Shown piece after piece: positions 1-7,900 of a stretch of 21,150 nucleotides of DNA; within the stretch, counting starts at the first letter, position 1; each line of letters opens with the position of its first letter. The notes below the pieces were generated by a model. The model worked only from the letters and a program-made list of their open reading frames with translations. It had not been told where the DNA came from and searched no databases. The stretch is from Stentor coeruleus (lineage: Eukaryota > Ciliophora > Heterotrichea > Heterotrichida > Stentoridae). The DNA lies in the NCBI GenBank assembly GCA_001970955.1, contig MPUH01001201.1, positions 1-21,150 on the forward strand, read 5' to 3'. The translations under genes and the position numbers were made by a program.

Positions 1-60
1 TACAATTTAGGAAATCTTTATGACGATTTAAATGAGAAGAAAAAAGACCTAGAACGGTGC

Positions 61-1155
61 ATGTCTTCCTCTCCATCCTCCACAATAGCCATCCATTCAA
101 ATCGACTAATTTATTATATTATTCAACTAGCTTTAAAGCCAATATATAGTGATGCATCAAGAAGCGACAGTATTTTGACAAAAAAAGCATCATACAATAA
201 ATATTTTATCTCAGGTAAAAATAGCAAAATTATAGTACCTTTTTTTCAATGCTATGAATCATTTCCTGAAATTTATACTCGAACCAAAAAGCATCTAGAA
301 ACTGAGGTTAAGTATCCTAAATATAAATGCTATGAAAAAATATCAAAAAGACATGATAATTATCTCTCAATCTTCAAGGAGATAAAATATTACAAAAGTT
401 TGTCTAAAAATTGTAGCATGTTCCCAAAAATATATTATTTTTCAGTTATGCGGAAAAAAAAAATCATTGTAGGAGTTGAACATGGTGGATTATCTTTTAA
501 AGATTTTATGTATCAAAATCCAAATCTTTCTTATAGAGATATGAAAATATTATTTTACAACTTAATTAAGGCTTTTCATACTTTAAAAGAAAAGAAAATT
601 GTTCATAATGACATTAGTCCCATAAACATCTTAATAGAGTCACCTGAAAAAGTGAAAATAATAGATTTTGAAATTTCTTTTAAATGTATAAATGAATACA
701 AAGACAACAATTTCCCTATTTACTGGCCTTCCTATTTGGCTAGTGAATTATATATTTCCCCAGAATTAATGACATGGCGAAGAATTCCAAAAATCATGAA
801 ATTTATTAAGTATGATCCATATAAGTCAGATATTTTTTCACTAGGGCTTTGCTTCTTAGATATACTTGGCATAGATATTAAAGGCCTCAATATTTTTGGT
901 ATTAATTATGATATTCATATCATGGAGATGCTAACAATAAGCTATGATTATATAGCAAAGGACAGCTTAAGAAAAATTTCATACAGACTACTAAGAGAAG
1001 AACTTCAAAACGCTATAGATGAAAGAATTGAAAAAAATCCATATAATTATCTAAATGATACTCTCAGAAGAATGCTAGAAGTTGATATTGTCAATAGAGC
1101 CACGATCGATGAGATTTATAAGGATGCAAAGTATCATGTTGGGATATTTGATTAG
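61..1155 (+). CDS. Atypical protein kinase domain protein, possibly 5'-partial
   Basis: A eukaryotic protein-kinase fold is visible, mainly the C-lobe. The catalytic loop is HNDISPINI (residues 182-190), so it has HND instead of HRD but keeps the catalytic Asp and the Mg-binding Asn. The Mg loop is DFE (202-204) instead of DFG. SPE (233-235) stands for APE, SDIFSLG (256-262) is the subdomain IX Asp, and NRAT (345-348) holds the late conserved Arg. A helix C-like FKEIKYYKSL lies at 105-114. I see no glycine-rich loop and no clear VAIK lysine: the best-aligned position reads CYEKI (90-94), with Glu where Lys is expected. Catalysis is therefore doubtful. The frame stays open upstream from this ATG to base 1, so the true start may lie outside the window. 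The stop is TAG. Substrate and kinase family are not recognised. Confidence 0.8.
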   Translation: MSSSPSSTIAIHSNRLIYYIIQLALKPIYSDASRSDSILTKKASYNKYFISGKNSKIIVPFFQCYESFPEIYTRTKKHLETEVKYPKYKCYEKISKRHDNYLSIFKEIKYYKSLSKNCSMFPKIYYFSVMRKKKIIVGVEHGGLSFKDFMYQNPNLSYRDMKILFYNLIKAFHTLKEKKIVHNDISPINILIESPEKVKIIDFEISFKCINEYKDNNFPIYWPSYLASELYISPELMTWRRIPKIMKFIKYDPYKSDIFSLGLCFLDILGIDIKGLNIFGINYDIHIMEMLTISYDYIAKDSLRKISYRLLREELQNAIDERIEKNPYNYLNDTLRRMLEVDIVNRATIDEIYKDAKYHVGIFD

Positions 1156-2139
1156 ATTAAATAAATTAGTTTACTTAGTAATTATTTATCTAAGATATAG
1201 AATACTAACATTCACAATCAAAATTTACATTAAAATAATATATTTAATCTTAATAAATCATAATGTGGTTATCTGAGCCAACAAATTCATAAATTACTCT
1301 ATTATATTATAGCCCATGCCAAGTAAATGGTTTGAAGTAATCATCTTGATAAAATCTAAAAAGCAGGTTTAATAATTTTAAGCTTCTTTAGTTTAATTTG
1401 ATCAAATTGAGAAATTAAAATTGCCAACGATTATTTTTAGTAAAAACTTTAGAAAATTAAATCAGTATAGTTTGGGTATGGAATTTTATATTAATTATCA
1501 ATTTTAATTTTGATGATAACAAACGATTTCTAGGCTATGCTTTCATCATAGTTAAGCATCATTTGGCCCATTTTTTGGTTATGGATAATTATAATTATTT
1601 GGGCTCATATTTGTAGCATAATCCATGCACATTTTTCATACATATATGAATCCATTAGCAATATAGCTTAATTGTTTGAATTTTAGATGGTTCATAGTAA
1701 AGTATTATAAATTATTAGAGAAATATAGTTTATATTATGCTTACTGCCATTTATAAAAATAATATATTGATTCATTTAAGAAAAAAAAAAGCATGCTGAA
1801 GGTAAGCCAATTGAAGCATTGCTCTCAAAATAAATAGTGAAAATATATATATGCTAAGTGTAAAACAGAAGATATAAAAATACAATCATCATTAATAATA
1901 TCAAAATTAGGTGAATATCAGTCGCCATTAAAAACGCATATCTTTAATCGATTAATGGAATGTGAATATTACTGCCTTTTTCAGAGTAGCAGTCTGTCGT
2001 GATTGTGAGCCTAAAACTTAATTTTAGATGCTTTAATGCACTTACACAGAAGAAAAGTTACTTATTTTGAACACAAGCCATATCTACCACATACAATTTC
2101 AGCTTTGCTATCCTCTTCTACTTAAATCCTAAAATTTAG

Positions 2140-2325
2140 TTTAGATTATCTAAAAAGTTTTCTGGATATTCCATCCCATTCAATAAGAAGCAGGGAAAAA
2201 ATTCTAAAAATTCTAAAAATTCAGAGTTTGCAGAGTTACCGAAGGAAGGATTAATTAGTAAGGAGCAAATGCTTGAAAGAATATATGCATCTTCTTTTCA
2301 ACAAAGTCAGAAATTACTAGATTAA
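2140..2325 (+). pseudogene. Possible gene remnant, 61 codons without ATG start
   Basis: This frame is open for about 61 codons in an otherwise stop-rich spacer. By hand count its GC per codon position is about 33/31/25 percent, resembling the window's real genes more than the surrounding spacer. The product would be hydrophilic and Lys/Ser/Glu-rich, for example GLISKEQMLERIYASSFQQS. There is no start codon near its beginning. It ends in TAA, with further TAA and TAG codons in frame after it. No 15- or 16-nt GT...AG intron rescues it. It could be a decayed gene or chance, and I recognise no family. Confidence 0.22.
2195..2222 (+). repeat. Short 9-bp microsatellite
   Basis: About three copies of a 9-mer of the type aaaaattct in a row, inside the coding-like stretch at 2140-2325. 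In that frame it produces the repeated tripeptide Asn-Ser-Lys. Confidence 0.6.
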
Positions 2326-2481
2326 CTGAAACTTTAGGCCTGTCTTAGACTAAATTTGAAGGGAATACTTAAATGGTAGTATTAGCTGAGACACAATATC
2401 CATTGAGATTATAAGGCCAGATTAGAAACTTTTAGATTTGAAATATGATTAGTAGTCTTTAATATATTGATAAAAAATTTT

Positions 2482-2742
2482 CTGCAAGTTTATTATAGCT
2501 AAATTTATATCATCTGTTTTTACATATTTTTCATCTTCTTCACTTCAATATGATGTTTGAAATTATGCTTTCAAGTTAATATATATTTATATGCAGTAAT
2601 ACATCATCTTACTGCAAGTTTATTTTAGCTAAATTTATATCAGACTAATTTTTGCATATTTTTCATTTTCTTCACTTCATTATGATGTTTGAATTATGCT
2701 TTTCAAGCTAATATCTTTATATGCATTAATGCATCATTTTTA
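2482..2742 (+). repeat. Imperfect tandem duplication, unit about 130 bp, two copies
   Basis: Copy 1 runs 2482-2611 and copy 2 runs 2612 to about 2742, directly abutting. Both begin ctgcaagtttatt and share blocks such as agctaaatttatatca, ttcttcacttca and tatgatgtttga. They end in related atgca(g/t)taat-gcatcat sequence. Differences are scattered substitutions and small indels, so this is an aged duplication and not an assembly stutter. No ORF or RNA structure was recognised in the unit. Confidence 0.88.
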
Positions 2743-3179
2743 CTTAAATCAGTGAATAGCATTACTAATTTTATACTTTTATATATCTTAATTATTTTCA
2801 ATACAAAACCTAAAGATTCTTTATCGGAACATATTTTTTAGGTATATTCAGATTTCAGATTACAGAAGATTTTAAACTTCTTAGATTGTAAGAGGCTTAT
2901 AAAAGTTGCAACATTTAGCCAGGCTATAGTGAAAATGGTTCCATAATATCTTAATTTATAAAATTTACTTAAAATTCTTAAAGCAAAAATCTATATAAAA
3001 ATACTAATAGTGCTTTTATAGCTGAAAATCAAATCTATAAAAGGGCATAGATACTATTCACAACTTAGCTTTCTATACATTCAATTTTATTACAATATCT
3101 ACAATCTTATTGACTTAATTATCTAATAAGTATCTTAAAAGCATTTGATAAAAACTTTGAATAATAACTCTAAAATAAT

Positions 3180-3683
3180 TTACTCATCATTCTTAGGTTT
3201 TGCTAAAGACGGGTCTAGCTTAATTTTTTTCCTTTCTTCAATTGCCTCAAAGTCGAATCCTGATCCTGGTACATAGTTTTTGTCTATATTAAAGGCTTCC
3301 TCAAATCTTTTAATCTCTTCAAACTTCTTAAAAATCTTGCTGTGGCTTGTCCCTTCAGTTAGAAGAGGTGCTTCACCAAGACAACTATGCAAATATTCCC
3401 TAGCTCTGACTATTTTCTTATCAATTTCTTCTTTTGGTATCTCATCTTCTTCAAGTTTTTTCCTGAATTTCATCAATTGGATTTCAATTTGCCGCTTCTG
3501 TTCATGGTCAAGAATTTCTTTATTTGGTTTCTTTGGAGGTTTAGGTGGATTTGCTTTTATTGCTTCAAGTTCACGTTGAAATTGCATACGGCTAGTTGTT
3601 TTGTTCACGTAAGCAAGATTTTTCTGAACATAGCCACTTGTCCCTGAACCACGAGGGGTTGTTAGGCCAATTCCATTATACAT
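3180..3683 (-). CDS. CWC21: Cwc21 / SRRM2 N-terminal-type spliceosomal protein
   Basis: The protein is 167 aa and begins MYNGIGLTTPRGSGTSGYVQ, essentially the invariant start of the SRm300/SRRM2-Cwc21 family. A cwf21 domain follows at about residues 54-99, with PNKEILDHEQKR and then a basic, charged helix pair. In yeast and human this protein enters the activated spliceosome and sits near Prp8, Snu114 and the exon at the 5' splice site. The human protein carries a huge RS-rich tail; here only a short charged tail (100-167) is present, so the size matches yeast Cwc21 and not SRRM2. No RS repeats are visible. It lies divergent from the uroporphyrinogen-III synthase gene across 787 bp. Assignment to the family is secure; precise splicing roles are inferred from homologues. 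Confidence 0.95.
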   Translation of the reverse strand: MYNGIGLTTPRGSGTSGYVQKNLAYVNKTTSRMQFQRELEAIKANPPKPPKKPNKEILDHEQKRQIEIQLMKFRKKLEEDEIPKEEIDKKIVRAREYLHSCLGEAPLLTEGTSHSKIFKKFEEIKRFEEAFNIDKNYVPGSGFDFEAIEERKKIKLDPSLAKPKNDE

Positions 3684-4470
3684 GCTTTATTATATCAGAA
3701 TAAGCTCATTTTCGTTAAGTTCAGAGATAAAATAACTAGATTAAGTAGATTTATAGCTAGGTGGTAGTTGGTAGCTTTGTGTAAAAAACATATAGAGAAA
3801 ATATAGTAGACATTTTGATAGCATTTTATAACTAATAATTCTTGCTGAAAACAAGCAATTAGATAAGGTGAGCTATGATTTTATAATATCATTGTAAATA
3901 GAAGACTATATTTTCAAATGATTTTCTTAGATTACTACTTAATCTTTAAAAAATCATAAATAAATAATAAAAACAGTTAATTCATTTAATAAATACGCAT
4001 TTATTACCTAAAATCTTATAGTTTTCTCTTTAGATAACTGACAGGTTATTTTAAAACTAGACTTATGTTATGAGTAAATTTGCTTNTTTAAAACTAGACT
4101 TATGTTATGAGTAAATTTGCTTGATCTTATTTTTAGATTTTGTGTAAGACTTCATCCTTGTGTTACCTAGATTTCTTCCCACTATATCTTATCTGTTGAT
4201 TCTTGTATCCCTTTGACTTTTGGACATATTTTAAAATTTTAGGCGACTCTATCATTTCTGCATACTTGGAACTTAACCTTTAAAATTTAGTTGCCTCTCT
4301 TCAAATCTTTAATTTTCTCTAGCAAATCTTTTAATGCAATCTTCCCCCATATGAAGTCAGTAAAAAAATATATTAATCATAATTAAAGTCTAAACAACTT
4401 AAAATCACTTATCCTCAAATAAGCCTATAAAAATCAAATAAAAATCCATTAGTCTAGATAAAATAATATA
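3684..4470. promoter_or_regulatory. Divergent intergenic region between Cwc21 and UROS genes
   Basis: This region should hold the promoters of both flanking genes because their start codons face away from each other. No consensus promoter can be assigned. It contains the single N of the window and the 36-bp duplication around it. The stretch 4130-4350 is somewhat richer in GC than the rest, but its best minus-strand frame has several stops, so no gene is called there. Confidence 0.5.
4050..4122 (+). repeat. Perfect 36-bp direct repeat flanking a single N
   Basis: The 36 bases at 4050-4085 recur without a mismatch at 4087-4122, and the only base between them is the N at 4086. This is the expected trace of two contig ends that overlap and were joined with a placeholder, so one copy is probably artificial. 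A real tandem repeat interrupted by one unreadable base is less likely. Confidence 0.9.
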
Positions 4471-5211
4471 ATGTTTAAGAAAAGCGTGATTTTATTCAGA
4501 GCTTCTGACCTACCTTTAGACTTTGTAAACGACTTAAAATATTTCTTTACCATCCAATGTGTGCCAGTTCTAAGCTTTGATTATGAATCTTTCGAATCAA
4601 ATCTAAGACAAGTAGAATTTTCTGAATCAACAGCAGTAATATTTCCTAGCCAACGAGCTGTAATTGCAATTCATCGTTTATCAATAAACCTTAACCCTTC
4701 TCCAATATTTGTTGTTGGTGACTCTACAGCAGCAAGTTGTTTAGAGTTACTACAAAAGCGTCCAGAGCTTGTTGGTAAATTTGGAGCAAAAGAGCTTTGC
4801 AATGATCTTATCTCATTAAAAAGATTTAGTAAAGTTATCTATCTTTGTGGTGACAATCAAGCAACTTTGCCTTATGAAGATTTTAAGCAAGCAAATATAG
4901 AAGTACAAGAAGTCTGCTGCTATGGTACTAGAGATGTAAGTCAAGAAGAGCTTTTAAATTCTTTAGAAAACAGTCCAGTTCCTGATTTTTGTGTATTTTT
5001 TAGCCCTAGTGGAGTTAGATGTGTTAATGAAAAAATTCATTGGGACTGGGGAAAACCGATGCTTTTAGCTATTGGTAGTACTACAGCTAAGGCACTTAAT
5101 GATAATTTTGGAAGATGTGATGGGGTCCCGGAGGAGTTTAATTTGAATGGGATTAAGAGTCTTTTGATGAAGTATCTTGAGATGTTCAATGCTTTAGGAA
5201 TACAAAAATAA
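4471..5211 (+). CDS. UROS: Uroporphyrinogen-III synthase
   Basis: This enzyme closes and inverts hydroxymethylbilane to uroporphyrinogen III in haem synthesis. The 246-aa product has normal length and the two-lobed HEM4 pattern: FPSQRAV at 58-64, VGDSTA at 82-87, YLCGDN at 124-129 (second-lobe beta strand and loop), FFSPSGV at 176-182 and AIGSTTA at 200-206. It closes with the family's typical P-x-x-F-(N)-L-(N)-G-I region at 220-228. The family is poorly conserved in sequence and has no strict catalytic residue, so the call rests on these ordered motifs. There is no signal or transit peptide, consistent with the cytosolic location in animals and fungi. The start is the first ATG after an AT-rich leader. 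The stop codon lies inside a 63-bp tandem duplication that continues downstream. Confidence 0.93.
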   Translation: MFKKSVILFRASDLPLDFVNDLKYFFTIQCVPVLSFDYESFESNLRQVEFSESTAVIFPSQRAVIAIHRLSINLNPSPIFVVGDSTAASCLELLQKRPELVGKFGAKELCNDLISLKRFSKVIYLCGDNQATLPYEDFKQANIEVQEVCCYGTRDVSQEELLNSLENSPVPDFCVFFSPSGVRCVNEKIHWDWGKPMLLAIGSTTAKALNDNFGRCDGVPEEFNLNGIKSLLMKYLEMFNALGIQK

Positions 5212-5326
5212 TTACTTCTTTACTTGATTAAATAGGATTATGATTTGCTTATTGAGTCTAGGGTTTAAAAATAATTACTTTTTTACTTGATTGAATAGGA
5301 TAATGATTTGCTTATTGAGTCTAGGG
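5204..5326 (+). repeat. Tandem duplication, 63-bp period, overlapping the 3' end of the UROS gene
   Basis: Copy 1 begins at 5204, inside the last codons and stop of the preceding gene (aaaaataattactt). Copy 2 begins at 5267. Each runs about 60 bp to a shared attgagtctaggg ending, with only a few substitutions. The second copy is therefore downstream of the stop and carries a silent relic of the gene's last bases. Confidence 0.9.
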
Positions 5327-5452
5327 GATTCTAATCTATTTACTGCATAATCTCCACTTTGTATCACTTGATCATGATATCCTTTATTAAAACAATAAGT
5401 CTTATCCTTAAACTTAATATCTCTAACCTTCATTCACTAATAAAACTCTTCA

Positions 5453-5791
5453 ATGCATGTGATTATAAATATACTTTCAAATTCCCTCAAAGATTTAGAC
5501 AATTTCAAAGAACCAAGAATCCGAGCCTTCCTCTATCAAAGCCTTTTGGTCTTATTCAAAGTTAAAAAGAGTGGACTCAAAAAATCTGAGGTGATACCGA
5601 TAAATTTGCTGAAAAATTCGAGACTGATCAAGAAATTATATACAGTAAAAGCTAGAAACTCAAATGAAAAAGTAAACCTCCAAAAAAAGTAAATATATTT
5701 TAGAGTTACTGAATATTTAAAAAGAGGTGTTCTTAATTTGGCATGCTTGAAAAAAGAACAGTTTAAACTAGAAAAGATGAAGAAAATATAA
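5453..5791 (+). CDS. Small unknown protein, two exons with a 15-nt intron
   Basis: Exon 1 (5453-5688) would hit an in-frame TAA, but that stop lies in a 15-nt segment, GTAAATATATTTTAG (5689-5703), with the GTAA...TAG form and exact length of Stentor-type introns. Removing it joins Lys codon halves and continues 28 sense codons (VTEYLKRGVLNLACLKKEQF...) to TAA at 5789-5791, giving about 107 aa. The protein is basic, with a likely helical C-terminus; no family is recognised. Base composition is richer in GC than the flanks. The 5' end is uncertain. In another frame an ATG at about 5374 opens 63 codons with a good codon-position pattern, so the true first exon could use that frame, but I find no 16-nt intron to link them. 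Confidence 0.5.
5689..5703 (+). other. Predicted 15-nt intron
   Basis: GTAAATATATTTTAG. It has a 5' GTAA and 3' TAG and is exactly 15 nt, the dominant intron size reported for Stentor. It contains the in-frame TAA that would otherwise end the ORF, and splicing keeps the frame. Confidence 0.55.
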
Positions 5792-5822
5792 TTCAGATTT
5801 TAGAAATTTTATTTTAATAATA

Positions 5823-7325
5823 TTATATGTATTTGCAGAAATTATCTATGATTCTTTTGGTTATTGGGATAAAGTCTTGAAAGTTTGAGGAATTTAAATT
5901 TAATATGTAATCGAATATTTGATGTTCATGAAATAATGGAACTATTGTGTTGTAATCATCGATTGCTCCTGCGATAAGACAGTTTTCAAAGAATGATAAG
6001 GCAACCAAAATATTATTTTGTTCAATTTCAATACTAACTGAGATCAAAGCCTGCTGCAATATTCCTTTTTCCAATAATTTCAAAGTAAAATCTTTATTCT
6101 TAAACCTTGAAATCAATAAAAAAACTTGCCAAGCTTCTTTTCTAACATCCACATCACAATCAACAATCCCATTCATAACCTTGTCTAAAAGTCCTTCTCT
6201 TTTAAACACTTCCCTAACTTGTGAAGCATCTCCTCCAACAACATTACCCAAAGCAAATAAAGCTTCTTCCCTAATCTTCTTTTTAATTTTATGATCAATA
6301 AGTTTATAAAAAACATCCAAAATTCCATATTCCATCATATATTGTGTATGACAATTCCTATAGCTAACCATATTTCCTATAACCTTAACAGCTTTAAAAA
6401 CAATATCATTATCATCCACATTTGCATAATAAACAATATTCTCACCCATGCCTTCATAGTCAAGTACTTTATCAATCCAATTTATATCTTCTTTAGTTAT
6501 ATGGAATATGGTAAATAAACAAGCTAAAATAATTTCTTTATCCTTATTTCTATCACATAACGCTTTATGAATTAAATCCAAAGCTTGGTCAGTCATTTTA
6601 ATATCTTTGATTTGTTTGATCATATAAGCTAAGAGCATATAGCATTTTTCGTTGTAATTGTCATTATTTTTAATGGACTGGATGATTTTTTTGAAGAAAT
6701 CTAAGCTTATAAGGGATTTTTGAGTTCGTGGTGAATCTACACAAAGATTTGTTAATGCCCATAGGCAGTTGCTTTGGATAACTCCATTATAATTTTCTAT
6801 TATCCACAAAATTATAGGTAGTATATTATTATCAAGAAGAATTTCGCAACTATCGCTATCTGCATAAGTTAAATTTGCGAGTATATGCGTTGTTTGTAAT
6901 AATGTGGACTCATTTTCCGATCTAAGATAAGAAAGAAATATAGGCAAATATGAGGAATTAAGGAAAAAAATAATATTTTCAGTTTCATTTAAATGCCTGC
7001 TACACAGAGAAAAACAATAGTTTTTACTTTGCAATGATAAACTATCATCAGTGATTATTTGGAAAAGTATATAAATTTTTTCTTGATAAGTGTTGTAGGA
7101 ATTATAGTTTTGATCAATATAAGCTTTTAATTCTGATGATAAGTTGCTGTCTAGGGTTATAGGTTCTAATGTACGCTTTTTGTTGAAAAAGTTCCGCCTT
7201 ATTTTTTTCCTCAGTTCAACTGCATAACTTTCATGCCTAAATTTAGATGTTGTATGATCATAGGATTTTAGATGTGAAGAATTCCTTTTGTCAAGCCTTT
7301 CTGAGGTAGAAATGATTCCTTCCAT
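5823..7325 (-). CDS. Importin subunit alpha (karyopherin alpha), divergent
   Basis: The 500-aa protein is close to the usual 520-530 aa for adaptors that carry classical NLS cargo to importin beta. Residues 30-51 form an importin-beta-binding-like segment, RHESYAVELRKKIRR plus NKKR, with the expected basic clusters. Armadillo repeats follow from about 80 to 475. One repeat keeps the NLS-binding signature as LWALTN (188-193), and another reads EALFALGNVVGG (354-365) with the conserved GN. Elsewhere the Trp/Asn array of the cargo groove is replaced, for instance ILANL (148-152) and LLAYMIKQI (231-239). Ciliates are known to carry several importin alphas, some nucleus-specific, so this may be a specialised paralogue. 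The start is the only ATG near the IBB. The family call is good; the cargo range is unknown. Confidence 0.85.
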   Translation of the reverse strand: MEGIISTSERLDKRNSSHLKSYDHTTSKFRHESYAVELRKKIRRNFFNKKRTLEPITLDSNLSSELKAYIDQNYNSYNTYQEKIYILFQIITDDSLSLQSKNYCFSLCSRHLNETENIIFFLNSSYLPIFLSYLRSENESTLLQTTHILANLTYADSDSCEILLDNNILPIILWIIENYNGVIQSNCLWALTNLCVDSPRTQKSLISLDFFKKIIQSIKNNDNYNEKCYMLLAYMIKQIKDIKMTDQALDLIHKALCDRNKDKEIILACLFTIFHITKEDINWIDKVLDYEGMGENIVYYANVDDNDIVFKAVKVIGNMVSYRNCHTQYMMEYGILDVFYKLIDHKIKKKIREEALFALGNVVGGDASQVREVFKREGLLDKVMNGIVDCDVDVRKEAWQVFLLISRFKNKDFTLKLLEKGILQQALISVSIEIEQNNILVALSFFENCLIAGAIDDYNTIVPLFHEHQIFDYILNLNSSNFQDFIPITKRIIDNFCKYI

Positions 7326-7554
7326 TCTGTTAATAATTACCGCTAATATTATCTTAAAGTATATTAGGCTATAGAAAATGATTATTATTATCCTAGCTAT
7401 TTATTATTTGTTTTACTCACTGTCTGATTAAAAGGCCCAAATGTTTCAACCTAAGGATTGCTAATTTCAAATTACTTTATCTTCCTTGCAGATACACTTT
7501 GAATCGTCACCTTATTTTTTTAGTGCGAAAAGGCATGGTTCAACATTTCTAGAA
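7326..7554. other. Divergent spacer upstream of importin alpha
   Basis: AT-rich leader of the importin alpha gene. On the plus strand a frame starting at ATG 7378 and running into the small ORF at 7555 is broken by TAA at 7432-7434 and 7462-7464. No 15- or 16-nt GT...AG segment removes either stop. Confidence 0.5.
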
Positions 7555-7746
7555 ATGCTGAGAGATATTATATCCAAAGTCCCAGAATTTTATAGACTTT
7601 CTCTTGTGTCCTTTCAAATATCATCCCTTTTAGCTTTGAATAGTCAGCACTTGCTTGGAGTATATTTCCGAGCCTTGATCGCTGAAATTGCAGCTGTTGC
7701 TATTATTCATACTAGAGATTCAATACCCAGACCTTCATATTTATGA
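7555..7746 (+). CDS. Small ORF, 63 aa, possible histone-fold protein or remnant
   Basis: From the ATG at 7555 the product is 63 aa, unusually rich in GC and hydrophobic helix residues for this window. The central helix, ALIAEIAAVAIIHTRDS (residues 38-54), resembles the long alpha-2 helix and following loop of histone-fold proteins. In H4, H3 and NF-YC this helix also ends in (I/T)-H-(A/T)-(K/R/E). The preceding KVPEFYRL...FQISSLLAL could be the N-terminal helices. The helix lengths do not fit any one family without gaps. Small histone-fold subunits such as CENP-X are of comparable size, but the last helix would be missing. The reading frame is open further upstream (from about 7465), without an ATG. 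It could be a pseudogene fragment. No function is claimed. Confidence 0.35.
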   Translation: MLRDIISKVPEFYRLSLVSFQISSLLALNSQHLLGVYFRALIAEIAAVAIIHTRDSIPRPSYL

Positions 7747-7900
7747 ATATCATAGAAAATGTTAAACTATAATAGTAAATTTTAGAGAAAATAGTATAAA
7801 AACCAAATGCAAGAATTTTAAAATTTTGTCCTAGTATTATTGAAAATTAGCTTAAAAATAGAATTATTTGAATTTTTAAGCTTATGAGTTTTAATTTTGT

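Larger units (their letters stand above)
1156..3179. other. Long AT-rich intergenic spacer
   Basis: Two kilobases between the 3' ends of the convergent kinase (+) and Cwc21-like (-) genes. It holds a 130-bp tandem duplication, a short 9-bp microsatellite and one weak coding-like stretch, each listed separately. No tRNA box A/B pair and no intact gene were recognised on either strand. Confidence 0.7.

Noticed and set aside
1785-1815. GTAAGCCAATTGAAG as a 15-nt intron after ATGCTGAAG
   Set aside because: It ends AAG and not TAG, and the joined frame stops within a few codons.
3781-3795. GTAAAAAACATATAG, a 15-nt intron-like string
   Set aside because: The flanking frames contain stops and no start codon. 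A few such strings are expected by chance in this much AT-rich spacer.
4130-4360. Minus-strand coding-like stretch in the Cwc21/UROS spacer
   Set aside because: It needs several TAA/TAG codons and a TGA to be ignored, has no in-frame ATG, and no 15-nt intron removes the stops. The one GT...AG candidate (16 nt) lacks the GTA start.
5374-5565. Alternative ORF overlapping exon 1 of the small intron-containing gene
   Set aside because: Its codon pattern is good, but it ends without a linking intron. It is kept only as an alternative first exon in the note on that gene.
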